Assembly: GCA_902791025.1 (NCBI GenBank)
Contig: CADATZ010000034.1
Location: forward strand, 1 to 41,626
Origin: an uncultured Chloroflexota bacterium
GTDB lineage: Bacteria; Chloroflexota; Anaerolineae; Anaerolineales; Anaerolineaceae
Direction: 5' to 3'
DNA length: 41,626 nt
The position numbers and the translations under genes were made by a program. Positions 14,628 through 23,735 of the stretch are shown piece by piece; the stretch's first letter is position 1, and every line of letters begins with the position of its first letter. The notes beneath the pieces were generated by a model. It was not told the origin of the DNA and made no database searches. It was given only the letters and a program-made list of their open reading frames with translations.

Positions 14628-16298
14628 ATGCCGCTTTTTGGAAAAAAAGAGAAGAAAATTGATTTACCGGAGGTCGTTGATTTTTCCAATGACACCTGGT
14701 CATACAAAGGGAATCCCCCGGTTTATCAGATACAGTCCGATGGATTTACTTATGATATTGTTGATTCTGACGGAAATGATAAAAATGCTATCAGCCTTGG
14801 TCTTGCAGGAATGCTTGTGATCGTTTTGAATGCCAAAAGTCCGAAAATCAAGGAAGATGAACTGCTTCCTCAATTCGGCAAGGTGATTAAAACAAGAAAT
14901 TGGCATTCCATGACGGTAAAAGAGGCAAACTTTCTGGTTCAGACCGCAATAAAAAAATTGACAAACAGTTCTACAAGCGGTGATGTCTTCGATTTGGCAT
15001 CTTATGCTCCTTTGGAAGTAAAAAGAGTACTCCTGAAAACTTTATTTACCATGAGCAGAATGCAGCTTCCCTCTGAATTCAGAGAAGAGGCGGAACATCG
15101 TATCATTGATGATATCGTTCCGGACATATTTGCTTCTCCTGATTATGAGCTGGCTCTTTTAACTGGTCTGATCGTAAAAGCCGAAGATAAATCTTCTGAA
15201 GCTGTTTCCTCAAAAATCGAGACAACTCCGATAATTGAAAATGATCTTCCATATAGCTTTCCTGCCAAGGAAGATTCACCTGAAATTCCTGTGGCACCTT
15301 CAATACCTGTGGCAGAACCTGATTCTGCTTTCGCAGAATTACAAAAGATTTACGGCAGAAGAATCGATTCCCCACAGGTCAGAGCGGCTGCTCAGAATAT
15401 GGCATCTGTACGAGCTGCTGATCCGGCACAATCTGCTGATACAGCTAATCGTGGAGCAGAATCTCAATCAATGAACCCTTTTCAAAACAATCAATTTAAT
15501 TCTAATGAACCTGTCAGCAAGAATCAGGTTTCTATCCCGAATTTCTCCGCGCCGCAGCCAAATAATCCTTTCGCCGCTAATGATCCTGTCAGCATGAACC
15601 AGGTTTCTGCTCCGAACTTCTCTGCGCCGCAGCCAAATAATCCTTTCGCCGCTAATGAACCTGTCAGCATGAACCAGGTTTCTGCTCCGAACTTCTCTGC
15701 ACCGCAGCCAAACAATCCTTTCGCTGCAAATGAACCTGTCAGCATGAACCAGGTTTCTGCTCCGAACTTCTCTGCACCGCAGCCAAACAATCCTTTCGCC
15801 GCTAATGATCCTCGTAATATTCCACAGCCATCAGCACCAAATTTTTCAATTCCGCAGCCAGGCAACCCGTTTGCCGCAAATCAGGGAACTATTCCTCCTC
15901 AACAAGGTATTCCTCAACCGCCAATTCCGCCTAATTTCCAACAACAAAATATGCCTTACGGCGCCTATGGCAATCAAGGAATAACCCCGGTTCAGCAGCA
16001 AGGTTTCCAACAACAAACCCCATATGGAGGTAATTTTCAACAGTATCCGGGGCAAATGTGGCAGCAGAATCAGCCTTACCAGCAGCCTAACATGAATATG
16101 CCGAACAATATACAGCAGAATATTCCTAATCAGGGATGGCAGCAGAATGTCCAGCAGCCTCAAAATATGCAGGGATTTCCTCCGAACCTGAATCCGGGAC
16201 AAACCCCGGATGGTGTGAACATTCCGCCTCAGACTTATCCGGGATGGCAAAATCGAAGTCAATATCCGCAGCAGCCGCAAAGCCCGCAAAATAACTGA
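14628..16298 (+). CDS. Unrecognised protein with NPF-containing tandem repeats and a Pro/Gln-rich tail
   Basis: The 556-residue product has two halves. Residues 1 to ~190 form a folded, charged domain with no signal peptide (starting M-P-L-F-G-K-K-E-K-K) that I cannot assign. The rest is low complexity. Repeats of 25 residues begin N-P-F-A-A-N and end F-S-A-P-Q-P-N, with four clear copies and degenerate ones on either side. After the repeats comes a long Gln/Pro/Asn-rich tail to the C-terminus. The start follows the AI-2E gene stop by 1 nt, indicating coupling. The tail is probably disordered and may scaffold partners, as other NPF or P/Q-rich linkers do; that is inference. The repeat count probably varies between strains. 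Confidence 0.7.
   Translation: MPLFGKKEKKIDLPEVVDFSNDTWSYKGNPPVYQIQSDGFTYDIVDSDGNDKNAISLGLAGMLVIVLNAKSPKIKEDELLPQFGKVIKTRNWHSMTVKEANFLVQTAIKKLTNSSTSGDVFDLASYAPLEVKRVLLKTLFTMSRMQLPSEFREEAEHRIIDDIVPDIFASPDYELALLTGLIVKAEDKSSEAVSSKIETTPIIENDLPYSFPAKEDSPEIPVAPSIPVAEPDSAFAELQKIYGRRIDSPQVRAAAQNMASVRAADPAQSADTANRGAESQSMNPFQNNQFNSNEPVSKNQVSIPNFSAPQPNNPFAANDPVSMNQVSAPNFSAPQPNNPFAANEPVSMNQVSAPNFSAPQPNNPFAANEPVSMNQVSAPNFSAPQPNNPFAANDPRNIPQPSAPNFSIPQPGNPFAANQGTIPPQQGIPQPPIPPNFQQQNMPYGAYGNQGITPVQQQGFQQQTPYGGNFQQYPGQMWQQNQPYQQPNMNMPNNIQQNIPNQGWQQNVQQPQNMQGFPPNLNPGQTPDGVNIPPQTYPGWQNRSQYPQQPQSPQNN
15564..15863. repeat. 75-bp tandem repeat, four copies
   Basis: Units start at 15564, 15639, 15714 and 15789, each with AATCCTTTCGC (15714 has AATCCTTTCGCTGC). 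The first three are almost identical; the fourth diverges after ~25 bp. A degenerate unit precedes at about 15476. Unit length is 25 codons, so copy-number change would keep the frame. Confidence 0.85.
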
Positions 16299-16303
16299 TA
16301 TAT

Positions 16304-17155
16304 ATGCAAAAACACAAAGTGTTTATATACATATTCCTGCCCATCCTTCTCATCTTGAGCGGATGGGATTTTTTTAATCAATATATAAGGCCTCATCACT
16401 ATCAGTTATTATTTCCTTACAGTACTTTTCAATTTAAATATGCGCATATCAGTCGAAATAGGATAGGAAAAGATAAACGGATACAGATTTTCATTCCTGA
16501 AGGCGATGCTGTTGTCGGAAAAGAGGATTATGAAGAAAACATCTTGATAGAATCGTATTGGATCGATCAGATTCCGGTAACAGTCAGCGATTATAAAAAT
16601 TTCCTTACTCAATCCAACAACCTTGCACCTCGCTATCGTGACGTATTTTCAAAGTACTGGTGGGAAAAAGAATATGAGCTTCTCCCCGTAGTTTTTGTCA
16701 GTTGGGGACAGGCAGAGAATTATTGTGAATTCTACGGCGGCCATTTGCCCACAGAGGCTCAATGGGAAAAAGCAGCAAGAGGTCCTGCAGGTATTGTTTT
16801 GTATTGGAATGATGATGAGAAGGCTTATAATAAAGCGAATTATGACAATTTTTTTGATGGATCTACATTCTCCGGGTGGCAACCCGCAGGGAAAACGATT
16901 TATGGAATACTTGACATGGCAGGAAATGTTAGGGAATGGGTTTTGGATTGGATGAATGAACCTTATCAAAAGGTCAGTCAGGATCCATGGATTGAGCTTA
17001 AAAATCAAAAACCCGATAAATCTGATTCCGGTAGAATTCTTAAAGGCGGTTCATTTGTTGACGATCTGTCCCATCTACGGTTTAATTATCGTGACGCTCA
17101 TGAACCGAATTCACCTGGACTCAATCGCGGGTTCCGCTGTGTTTATGACAATTAA
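16304..17155 (+). CDS. Membrane-anchored SUMF1/FGE-sulfatase-fold protein
   Basis: The 283-residue product has one N-terminal membrane helix (about 7-24), then a formylglycine-generating-enzyme fold. Landmarks are P-V-T-V-S-D-Y, the stretch from V-S-W-G-Q-A to L-P-T-E-A-Q-W-E-K-A-A-R-G, D-M-A-G-N-V-R-E-W, G-G-S-F and the C-terminal N-R-G-F-R-C-V. Only one Cys lies in the region where true FGE has its catalytic pair, so formylglycine activity is unlikely. It is more likely a structural or binding module, as in many secreted bacterial SUMF1 proteins. It starts 5 nt after the repeat-protein stop and ends the M23/AI-2E cluster. Confidence 0.82.
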   Translation: MQKHKVFIYIFLPILLILSGWDFFNQYIRPHHYQLLFPYSTFQFKYAHISRNRIGKDKRIQIFIPEGDAVVGKEDYEENILIESYWIDQIPVTVSDYKNFLTQSNNLAPRYRDVFSKYWWEKEYELLPVVFVSWGQAENYCEFYGGHLPTEAQWEKAARGPAGIVLYWNDDEKAYNKANYDNFFDGSTFSGWQPAGKTIYGILDMAGNVREWVLDWMNEPYQKVSQDPWIELKNQKPDKSDSGRILKGGSFVDDLSHLRFNYRDAHEPNSPGLNRGFRCVYDN

Positions 17156-17160
17156 AGAAA

Positions 17161-17190
17161 AAACCCGGCTGTTTACCAACCGGGTTTTGT
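17161..17190. terminator. Bidirectional intrinsic terminator
   Basis: Stem AAACCCGG / CCGGGTTT (17161-17168 with 17180-17187) has an 11-nt loop. It is followed by TTGTTATT on + and by a T-run (from AAAAAA) on -. It separates the convergent SUMF1-fold gene and metG. Confidence 0.85.
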
Positions 17191-17192
17191 TA

Positions 17193-18971
17193 TTATCCTA
17201 ATTTTGCTCGCTCCATTTCAACGATAGAGGCGTCAAGTTTTTTGAACAAAGGACTGATAGGCCCAAATTTTTGTCCGGCAGGTAATTCGGATTTTACCCA
17301 TTTTCCTTGAGCATCACTCGGATCATATCGATTCACGCGATGTTCACCCAAAGAATCGGTAACAGTTTCAATATACTGTTTTCCAAATAAATGATGTTCA
17401 TATCCGAGAATCTGATTCAGACGTTCAGATGTAAACGGAAGTACCGGAGCAAAAAGAATTTTCAAATTATCTATTGCCCGTAAAGCGGTATAGATTTTCC
17501 GGCCAGCAGCCTCTTTATCGGTTTTTACCAATTGCCAGGGTGCTGCAACATCCAGATATTTGTTTACTTCGGTTGCGAGGCGCATTGTTTCGCCCAAAGC
17601 GGCACGCAGATGTACCGCATTGTATTCTTTTGCGACAGTTTCAAAGCCCTGTTCAATTGTATCCAAAAGTGACTTATCAATTTCGTCCAATTCGCTCGGT
17701 TCGGGAACTTCACCCCAATGTTTGTTCGCAAAAGAAATAACACGGTTGCAGAGATTTCCCCATGTCGCTACAAGCTCATCATTGTTTCTCTTGTAGAAAT
17801 CTTCCCAATCCCAATCAGTATCCTTTGATTCCGGCATGTTTACCGTAAGATAATAACGAAGCGGATCAGGATCATAATCAGCAAGGAAGTCATTTACCCA
17901 AACAGCCCAGTTGCGGGAACCGGAAATTTTTTGACCTTCGAGGTTCATAAATTCATTAGCAGGAACATCATAAGGCAGGTTCAGCGGTTTTCCTTCGGTG
18001 CCATTGAAGATTACATCGAATTTTGTACCCATGCCTGCCAATTGTGCCGGCCAAATTACAGCATGGAAAGGAATATTGTCCTTGCCGATAAAATAGTAAG
18101 TCTTGCTTTCAGGATCTTCCCACCATTTTTTCCATTCATCCGGTGTACCATTCAGTTTGCACCACTCAATTGCTGCAGAGAGATAGCCAACAACTGCTTC
18201 AAACCAGACATATAGACACTTTCCTGCTGCATCCTGCACGGGGACGGGAATTCCCCAGTCCAGATCACGTGTAATAGCACGGCCATGAAGCTCATTAGCC
18301 AGAATCTGACCTAAAGACTGACGCACGACATTTGGACGCCAGTAATCCTCTCGCGCCTTCAAAAAGTCAACTACATTTTGCTGTAATTTACCTAAATCCA
18401 GATAATAATGCTCAGTATCCCGTAATTCAGGTGTGGAGCCATCAATCTTAGATTTTGGGTTGATCAGTTTTTCCGGATCAAGCAGGCTGCCACATTTATC
18501 GCATTGGTCACTACGGGCACCTTCATATCCGCAAATGTAGCATTTTCCCTCAACATACCGGTCTGGAAGGAACCGGCCTTGTGACGGAGCGTACCATTGC
18601 TTTTCCGTGTGTTTGTACAGATACCCGTTTTCCATCAGGGCAAGGAAAACATCCTGTGAAACCTTGAAATGGTTTTCAGTATGAGTGCTGGTAAACAAAT
18701 CGTAGCTGATACCGACTTTTGTTTGCATTTCAAGAAAAGATTCGTGAAATCTTTTATAAACAGCTTCAGGAGTTGTGTTTTCTGCATCAGCACGAACGGT
18801 GATCGGCGTACCGTGAGCATCTGAACCGGAAACAAATAACACATCATTTCCGGATAATCGCTGATAGCGTGCAAAGATATCAGCAGGCAGATATGATCCT
18901 GTAAGATTCCCTACATGGATAAAAGCATTTGCATAAGGCCAGGCAGCCGTGACTAATACTGGTTTCGTCAT
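17193..18971 (-). CDS. metG: Methionyl-tRNA synthetase
   Basis: The enzyme charges tRNA-Met with methionine in the cytosol. I use the ATG at 18971 (592 residues), which has a GAGGGA ribosome site and gives the canonical start T-K-P-V-L-V-T-A-A-W-P-Y-A-N. A start at 19013 would add 14 residues. The HIGH-type motif is H-V-G-N (19-22). A zinc knuckle with C-x2-C...C-x2-C follows in the connective region. The KMSKS loop reads K-I-S-G-S (about residue 345), close to the KISTS/KFSKS variants of related enzymes. No C-terminal EMAP-II-like tRNA-binding domain is present, so this is the short form. Confidence 0.95.
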   Translation of the reverse strand: MTKPVLVTAAWPYANAFIHVGNLTGSYLPADIFARYQRLSGNDVLFVSGSDAHGTPITVRADAENTTPEAVYKRFHESFLEMQTKVGISYDLFTSTHTENHFKVSQDVFLALMENGYLYKHTEKQWYAPSQGRFLPDRYVEGKCYICGYEGARSDQCDKCGSLLDPEKLINPKSKIDGSTPELRDTEHYYLDLGKLQQNVVDFLKAREDYWRPNVVRQSLGQILANELHGRAITRDLDWGIPVPVQDAAGKCLYVWFEAVVGYLSAAIEWCKLNGTPDEWKKWWEDPESKTYYFIGKDNIPFHAVIWPAQLAGMGTKFDVIFNGTEGKPLNLPYDVPANEFMNLEGQKISGSRNWAVWVNDFLADYDPDPLRYYLTVNMPESKDTDWDWEDFYKRNNDELVATWGNLCNRVISFANKHWGEVPEPSELDEIDKSLLDTIEQGFETVAKEYNAVHLRAALGETMRLATEVNKYLDVAAPWQLVKTDKEAAGRKIYTALRAIDNLKILFAPVLPFTSERLNQILGYEHHLFGKQYIETVTDSLGEHRVNRYDPSDAQGKWVKSELPAGQKFGPISPLFKKLDASIVEMERAKLG

Positions 18972-19103
18972 TATTCCCTCTAAATTGTCAAAATTCGTCA
19001 ATCTCAATTGCACAGTTATTTATTTTATCACAAGATTTTTTTTATATTCATTTCTAAGCCTATATCGTTAACGAAAACTATTGATTCTTGTAAAAATTTC
19101 AAC

Positions 19104-19130
19104 AAAAATCCGGACTAAAGCCGGATTTTT
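19104..19130 (-). terminator. Intrinsic terminator of the ABC-transporter operon
   Basis: A perfect 10-bp stem AAAAATCCGG / CCGGATTTTT with a 7-nt loop lies just downstream of the last permease gene on the minus strand. A/T-rich arms give the T-run. Confidence 0.85.
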
Positions 19131-19136
19131 GATACT

Positions 19137-20051
19137 CTAATTTTCCTTTGAATATGGCGTTCCAAGCTTTGCTGGTACATTGAAATTACTTCTGAAGATG
19201 GTAAGCAAAATCGTCAATATGTATGGCAGCGCTATAATTAGTTCGTTCGGGAAAAACTCACTTCTTCCAACTGCTTGTATCCAAACCGATACTGCATCTG
19301 CCAATCCGAAAGCAAGTGTCCCTAATACAGCACCTTTTGGATTCCAGTTACCAAGAAAACAAATCGCAAATGCTATCCAACCTCTTCCGCCAATAATTCC
19401 GGTTGTGAACATTCCCAGGTAACCTACTGTGTAAAATGAGCCCGCCAAACCGCCTAGAGCTCCGGCAAATAATACAGTGAAAAAACGTACCCTATTTACA
19501 TTGATTCCTGCTACATCTACAGCCTCAGGATTTTCTCCTGTAGAGCGTAACGTCAGCCCTAATGAAGTATGAAATAGTACATATATCGATAACGGGATCA
19601 ATATATATGCGAGATATGTCAGAATATTCTGTGTAAATAAAATTTGACCGATAAACGGTATTTGTGAAAGCAGTGGTATTGGCAATTTTGGAAGAGTTTT
19701 TATCTGCAGCGGTGTTATCGGCACTCCAAATATAACACGATGAAAAAATGAACAAAACCCAGCAGAAAGTATCTGCAGTGCCGTACCGGTCACAACCTGC
19801 TGCTGTTTCATATAAACTGTGATCAGCCCATATAAAGCAGCCATAGCCAGACCACATCCCATTGCCAGCAATAAACCAAGAACTTGACTGCCGCTTAGGT
19901 ACGTTCCAACAAATCCGCCCCATGCCCCAATCAGGAAAATTCCCTCAATCGCGCAAATCATCATACCGGTTCGTTCAGCATATACTTCTGCCAGAGACCC
20001 GAGCAAAAGCGGAGTACTCATTATAATAACGCGGGAAAGGAAGTTTACCAT
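19137..20051 (-). CDS. Nucleoside-type ABC transporter permease 2 (NupQ/YufQ-like)
   Basis: The 304-residue integral membrane protein has about 8-9 helices. It starts N-F-L-S-R-V-I-I-M-S-T-P and has the early A-E-R-T-G-M-M segment typical of Bmp/NupQ permeases. A later G-E-N-P-E-A-V-D-V-A-G-I marks the cytoplasmic loop that docks on the ATPase. With its partner it forms the membrane channel of a purine-nucleoside importer. It starts 2 nt after the stop of permease 1. It is the last gene of the transporter, ahead of a strong terminator. Confidence 0.9.
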   Translation of the reverse strand: MVNFLSRVIIMSTPLLLGSLAEVYAERTGMMICAIEGIFLIGAWGGFVGTYLSGSQVLGLLLAMGCGLAMAALYGLITVYMKQQQVVTGTALQILSAGFCSFFHRVIFGVPITPLQIKTLPKLPIPLLSQIPFIGQILFTQNILTYLAYILIPLSIYVLFHTSLGLTLRSTGENPEAVDVAGINVNRVRFFTVLFAGALGGLAGSFYTVGYLGMFTTGIIGGRGWIAFAICFLGNWNPKGAVLGTLAFGLADAVSVWIQAVGRSEFFPNELIIALPYILTILLTIFRSNFNVPAKLGTPYSKEN

Positions 20052-20053
20052 TT

Positions 20054-21115
20054 TTATTCACCTACCTTCCTTATGCTTCGTTTCTGAGCTTTGTTATCAG
20101 CCCAGGAACGGACGAAATACGACATGATCACACAGGTCATCACAATACCTTCAATAAGATCGATGATAGATGCTGGAATTTTCAATCCGGGGAGTCGCCC
20201 CATCGTTGTTCCCATTACATTCAGAAATCCAAATAGAATAGACGCGAATATACATCCAATCGGACTCCCGTTAGCAAGAATTGCAATACCAATTCCAAAT
20301 GAACCAATGGATGAATTAAAGTTTTGGAGCAGCATGTGCTGTACACCATTGATTTCTGTCAGACCGGCCAATCCTGCTAAGCCACCTGCAATCAGAAACG
20401 CGATCACATAAATCTTAGCCGGCTTTATCCCGCCCAAACGAGCTGCATTCGGGTTGTGACCAACAGCGCGGATCCGAAAACCAAGTGGTGTTTTATAAAG
20501 AAGTACATAACAACCCACCGCTGCAAGAACTGCAAGAATCAATCCTAAATGTATTCGAGTACCATTCACTATTTTCGGTAAATAAGCACTTTTCTTTATG
20601 GGATCTGTCTGAAGATATTCAGCTTTTGTTTCTTTCAATACTGTTCGAAGAAGATAATCCATAAAAGCATTGACAACATAAGTTGACATCATGGAAACCA
20701 AAAATTCATTTGCACTAAATTTTGCCTTTGCCAGCCCAATTAATGCACCTACAAATGCTCCTGATGCGAAAGCGCCAATTCCTACGATGATCAAAAGAAA
20801 CCAGGTTGGGACCTTATCACCCAAAGCAAGTGAAAGCGAAACTGCTGTGATCGATCCCGCATAGAACTGTCCCTGGGCACCAATATTGAACAGATTTGCC
20901 TGATATGTGAATGCAAATGCAAGCGATGTAAAAATCAAAGGAGTTGCTTTTACAAGAATCTCGCCTGTTGTGTACTTATCGGTTAAAATCTTCCTTCCGG
21001 CTTCACCGATTACTTTGATCGGATCGATTTGCATAAAAAGCAGCATGGCTGCACTAATTAACAAACCGATAGCCACAGCTGCAATATTATAAATCAGTAC
21101 GTTGGATTTTTTCAT
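20054..21115 (-). CDS. Nucleoside-type ABC transporter permease 1 (NupP/YufP-like)
   Basis: The 353-residue membrane protein has the larger-permease features: N-I-G-A-Q-G-Q-F (cytoplasmic loop after helix 2-3), G-F-R-I-R-A-V-G-H-N-P-N-A-A-R (ATPase coupling loop) and a G-L-A-G-L-T segment. It pairs with the neighbouring permease. Its ATG overlaps the ATPase stop codon region at 21115, indicating translational coupling. Confidence 0.9.
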   Translation of the reverse strand: MKKSNVLIYNIAAVAIGLLISAAMLLFMQIDPIKVIGEAGRKILTDKYTTGEILVKATPLIFTSLAFAFTYQANLFNIGAQGQFYAGSITAVSLSLALGDKVPTWFLLIIVGIGAFASGAFVGALIGLAKAKFSANEFLVSMMSTYVVNAFMDYLLRTVLKETKAEYLQTDPIKKSAYLPKIVNGTRIHLGLILAVLAAVGCYVLLYKTPLGFRIRAVGHNPNAARLGGIKPAKIYVIAFLIAGGLAGLAGLTEINGVQHMLLQNFNSSIGSFGIGIAILANGSPIGCIFASILFGFLNVMGTTMGRLPGLKIPASIIDLIEGIVMTCVIMSYFVRSWADNKAQKRSIRKVGE

Positions 21116-22632
21116 TACGCTGCTCCTTCTGCAATACCTGCCATGAGCAGTCCAATCTGAGCAGTGGAAAGTTCACCGTTATGATAGATACCCATGAATT
21201 TTCCTTTATACATCACTGCTATACGATCACAAAGTCCGAATATTTCTGTAAGTTCCGTTGAAATCAAAAGAATTGCCTTTTTATTTTCTTTTTCTTCAAG
21301 AATCACCTTATGGATACGGTCAACGGCACCCATATCAAGCCCTCTTGTAGGCTGATTGAACACCATTAGATTTGAACCTAAATCTACCTCACGTCCTAAC
21401 ACAATCTTCTGCTGATTTCCACCTGAAAGACTGCGAGCCAAATCATCCGGTCCGGTTGCCTTTACAGCATGTTTTTTTATTAAGTCCTTAGTATAAGTAT
21501 CCAGGGCCTTTTTCCTGATAAAACCTTTATTGATCCATTTTTTATCATAACTGGCTTTCAGCAGAATATTTTCAGAAAGGGTCATGTCCATTTCCATTGC
21601 ATCACGATAACGGTCAACCGGAACATATCCTATTCCCAGTTCAATACGTTCGCGTATCGTCATATTGTGCATTGGTTTCCCACGAAAAAGGATCTCACCC
21701 AAAGTCATGGGGCGGATACCACTCAGTACATCACATAATTCATCTTGTCCATTACCGCTTACACCCGCAATTCCGAATATTTCACCTTCATGAACACTGA
21801 ATGAGACACTGTCGATTACAGGAACACTGTCTTTGGGCTGCAGAGTCACATTTTTGAATTCCAAGACAGTTGGAAGGCTCTCGTAATCGAGTTTCGTATC
21901 ACGTTCAGCAGGTATAATATCATGACCAACCATCATTTGAGCCAGCTCGTGTTCATTTGTATCATTTTTCTTCACAGTATTGACCACGATACCATTTCGC
22001 ATGACTATCACTCGATCCGCTACTTCCATAACTTCTTTCAGTTTATGGGTGATAAAAACAACAGAATTCCCTTTAGCGGTATATTCTTTAATGAAATTCA
22101 TCAGCAAATCTGACTCCTGCGGTGTGAGAACAGCAGTTGGTTCATCCATTATAAGTATATTTGCATTGATATATAATGCTTTGAGAATTTCAATTTTCTG
22201 TTGAACACCAACGGCAAGCTCTCCTACTTTCACATCAACAGGAATATCAAAGCCATATTGTTCAGACAATTCTTTTACAATTCTGTTTTGCTTTTTGAGA
22301 TCTATTCGCCCCTTTATATTACCGAGAATTATATTTTCAGTTGCAGTATGAACAGGGACCAGAGAAAAATGCTGCTGGATCATGGCAATGCCATTCTTCA
22401 TCGCATCAGCAGGTGACTTGATCATCGTTTCTTTGCCGCGGATCAATATTTGTCCCTCATCCAGTGAATAGAGGCCATAAAGGATTTTCATGATAGTGCT
22501 CTTACCGGCACCGTTTTCACCGAGTAATGCAACTACTTCACCTTCATTCACAACAAGGGAAACATCCTTGTTAGCGACAACTTTGGCAAAACATTTCGTA
22601 ATATGTTTCATTTCTACTACAGCTTCTGCCAT
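21115..22632 (-). CDS. Nucleoside-type ABC transporter ATPase (double-cassette, NupO/YufO-like)
   Basis: The 505-residue protein has two fused ABC cassettes, as in sugar/nucleoside Bmp transporters. Cassette 1 has Walker A G-E-N-G-A-G-K-S-T, a divergent signature (A-V-G-V-Q-Q-K) and Walker B L-I-M-D-E-P-T. Cassette 2 has a degenerate Walker A (G-V-S-G-N-G-Q-D-E) and a full signature L-S-G-G-N-Q-Q-K. One site is therefore probably the main hydrolysis site. It sits between the binding-protein gene (separate, strong hairpin between) and the two permeases (coupled). Confidence 0.92.
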   Translation of the reverse strand: MAEAVVEMKHITKCFAKVVANKDVSLVVNEGEVVALLGENGAGKSTIMKILYGLYSLDEGQILIRGKETMIKSPADAMKNGIAMIQQHFSLVPVHTATENIILGNIKGRIDLKKQNRIVKELSEQYGFDIPVDVKVGELAVGVQQKIEILKALYINANILIMDEPTAVLTPQESDLLMNFIKEYTAKGNSVVFITHKLKEVMEVADRVIVMRNGIVVNTVKKNDTNEHELAQMMVGHDIIPAERDTKLDYESLPTVLEFKNVTLQPKDSVPVIDSVSFSVHEGEIFGIAGVSGNGQDELCDVLSGIRPMTLGEILFRGKPMHNMTIRERIELGIGYVPVDRYRDAMEMDMTLSENILLKASYDKKWINKGFIRKKALDTYTKDLIKKHAVKATGPDDLARSLSGGNQQKIVLGREVDLGSNLMVFNQPTRGLDMGAVDRIHKVILEEKENKKAILLISTELTEIFGLCDRIAVMYKGKFMGIYHNGELSTAQIGLLMAGIAEGAA

Positions 22633-22707
22633 TAACGTTGTCCTTTCATTATGTGGTAAATTATGAGTTCGATTTAATTTTTAATCTGTATCACGTTTTT
22701 ATATAAA

Positions 22708-22733
22708 TCAGGCGCCGTTTTACCGGCGCCTGA
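22708..22733 (-). terminator. Hairpin between binding protein and ATPase genes
   Basis: A perfect 10-bp GC-rich stem TCAGGCGCCG / CGGCGCCTGA with a 6-nt loop lies 22 nt after the bmpA-like stop on the minus strand. A U-rich stretch follows 7-12 nt later. Such a hairpin commonly lets the binding protein be made in excess over the rest of the transporter, by partial termination or 3'-end protection. Confidence 0.75.
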
Positions 22734-22754
22734 TATTCGTTATTTTTTTACAAC

Positions 22755-23735
22755 CTAAAAAAGTGCTTTGAGGTCAACTTCACCGGCTTTCAATGCTTCA
22801 ACCGCTGCATCGCAGGCTTCAATGGCTTCTGCCGGTGTGTTTTCTGTATAGACCGGGAAATAAATTCCTTCCGGAACACCGACTTCGATGATCTGGTTAC
22901 CTTCCAATTCACCATTCAGCCACTGATCGATTGCCCATACATACATGGTTGCATAGTCGAAATCGATAGAAGCGATAACAGTAGAAGGATCAATTACTGT
23001 CTGGTCAGCTGAATACCCAACGACCTTCACGCCTTTTTCCTGTGCACCGGAAATCACACCAAGACCCAGTTCATTCGCATAAACGAACATCACATCAGCG
23101 CCTGCATCGATCATGGATTCAGCCATCTGTTTGCCGAGGGTGATATCACTCCATGAATTGGAGTACTGGAGATTATATTCAGCATCTTCAATACCGCGTT
23201 CTTTGGCAATTGCTACTGCGGTTTTACCATATACAGCCATCAGATCCTGCATTGCCTGGTTCGGATCGCCGCCGATCAGACCAAATTTACCATTTTCGGT
23301 TACATAGCCGGCGATGATTGCGCCAAGATAGGACGCTTCATACTCTTTCGGGAAGAGCGGGCAAAGATTTGCACCGTCATGATTATTGCCATTGACAAGC
23401 ATGAAAAGTGTATCAGGATACTGTGCTGCAACGGCTGCTGCAGCTTCATCAAACTGGGAACCGGCAGCCATGATGATATCATATCCGCGTTCAGCATATT
23501 CGCGGAATGTAGACTCGAAATCTGCAGGCTGTACAGCTTCGATGTATTCCATATTGGTACCGAGTTCTTCATTGCATTTCACTACACCGGCATAGTTGGA
23601 TGCATTCCACCCCTGGTCATTGATCTCACCGGGGAGAAGAAGGACAATTTTTGCATCCTTTGCATCTTTTGCTTCAACAGCAAAAGCACAAACCAATACG
23701 GTAAGAATTACTAAAACAGTCAACAACTTTTTCAT
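22755..23735 (-). CDS. BMP-family nucleoside-binding protein (substrate-binding component)
   Basis: The 326-residue product is a BmpA/Med/PnrA-type periplasmic-binding fold. It has I-V-L-L-L-P-G-E-I-N-D-Q-G-W-N near the N-terminus, F-E-S-T-F-R-E-Y-A-E-R-G-Y-D-I-I and G-G-D-P-N-Q-A. It binds purine nucleosides and delivers them to the permeases encoded downstream. A signal peptide covers about 1-22. Cys16 lies in it, but the preceding V-L-V does not make a good lipobox, so type I cleavage after A-V-E-A seems likelier than lipidation. The start has an AAAAGGAG ribosome site. Confidence 0.92.
   Translation of the reverse strand: MKKLLTVLVILTVLVCAFAVEAKDAKDAKIVLLLPGEINDQGWNASNYAGVVKCNEELGTNMEYIEAVQPADFESTFREYAERGYDIIMAAGSQFDEAAAAVAAQYPDTLFMLVNGNNHDGANLCPLFPKEYEASYLGAIIAGYVTENGKFGLIGGDPNQAMQDLMAVYGKTAVAIAKERGIEDAEYNLQYSNSWSDITLGKQMAESMIDAGADVMFVYANELGLGVISGAQEKGVKVVGYSADQTVIDPSTVIASIDFDYATMYVWAIDQWLNGELEGNQIIEVGVPEGIYFPVYTENTPAEAIEACDAAVEALKAGEVDLKALF

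Noticed and set aside
15564..15863. 75-bp repeats considered as a CRISPR array or regulatory iterons
   Set aside because: They are in-frame coding repeats (25 residues) with no spacers.
16304..17155. True formylglycine-generating enzyme
   Set aside because: Only one Cys is present in the catalytic region, no sulfatase gene is near, and it carries a membrane anchor. The fold is kept but the activity is unlikely.
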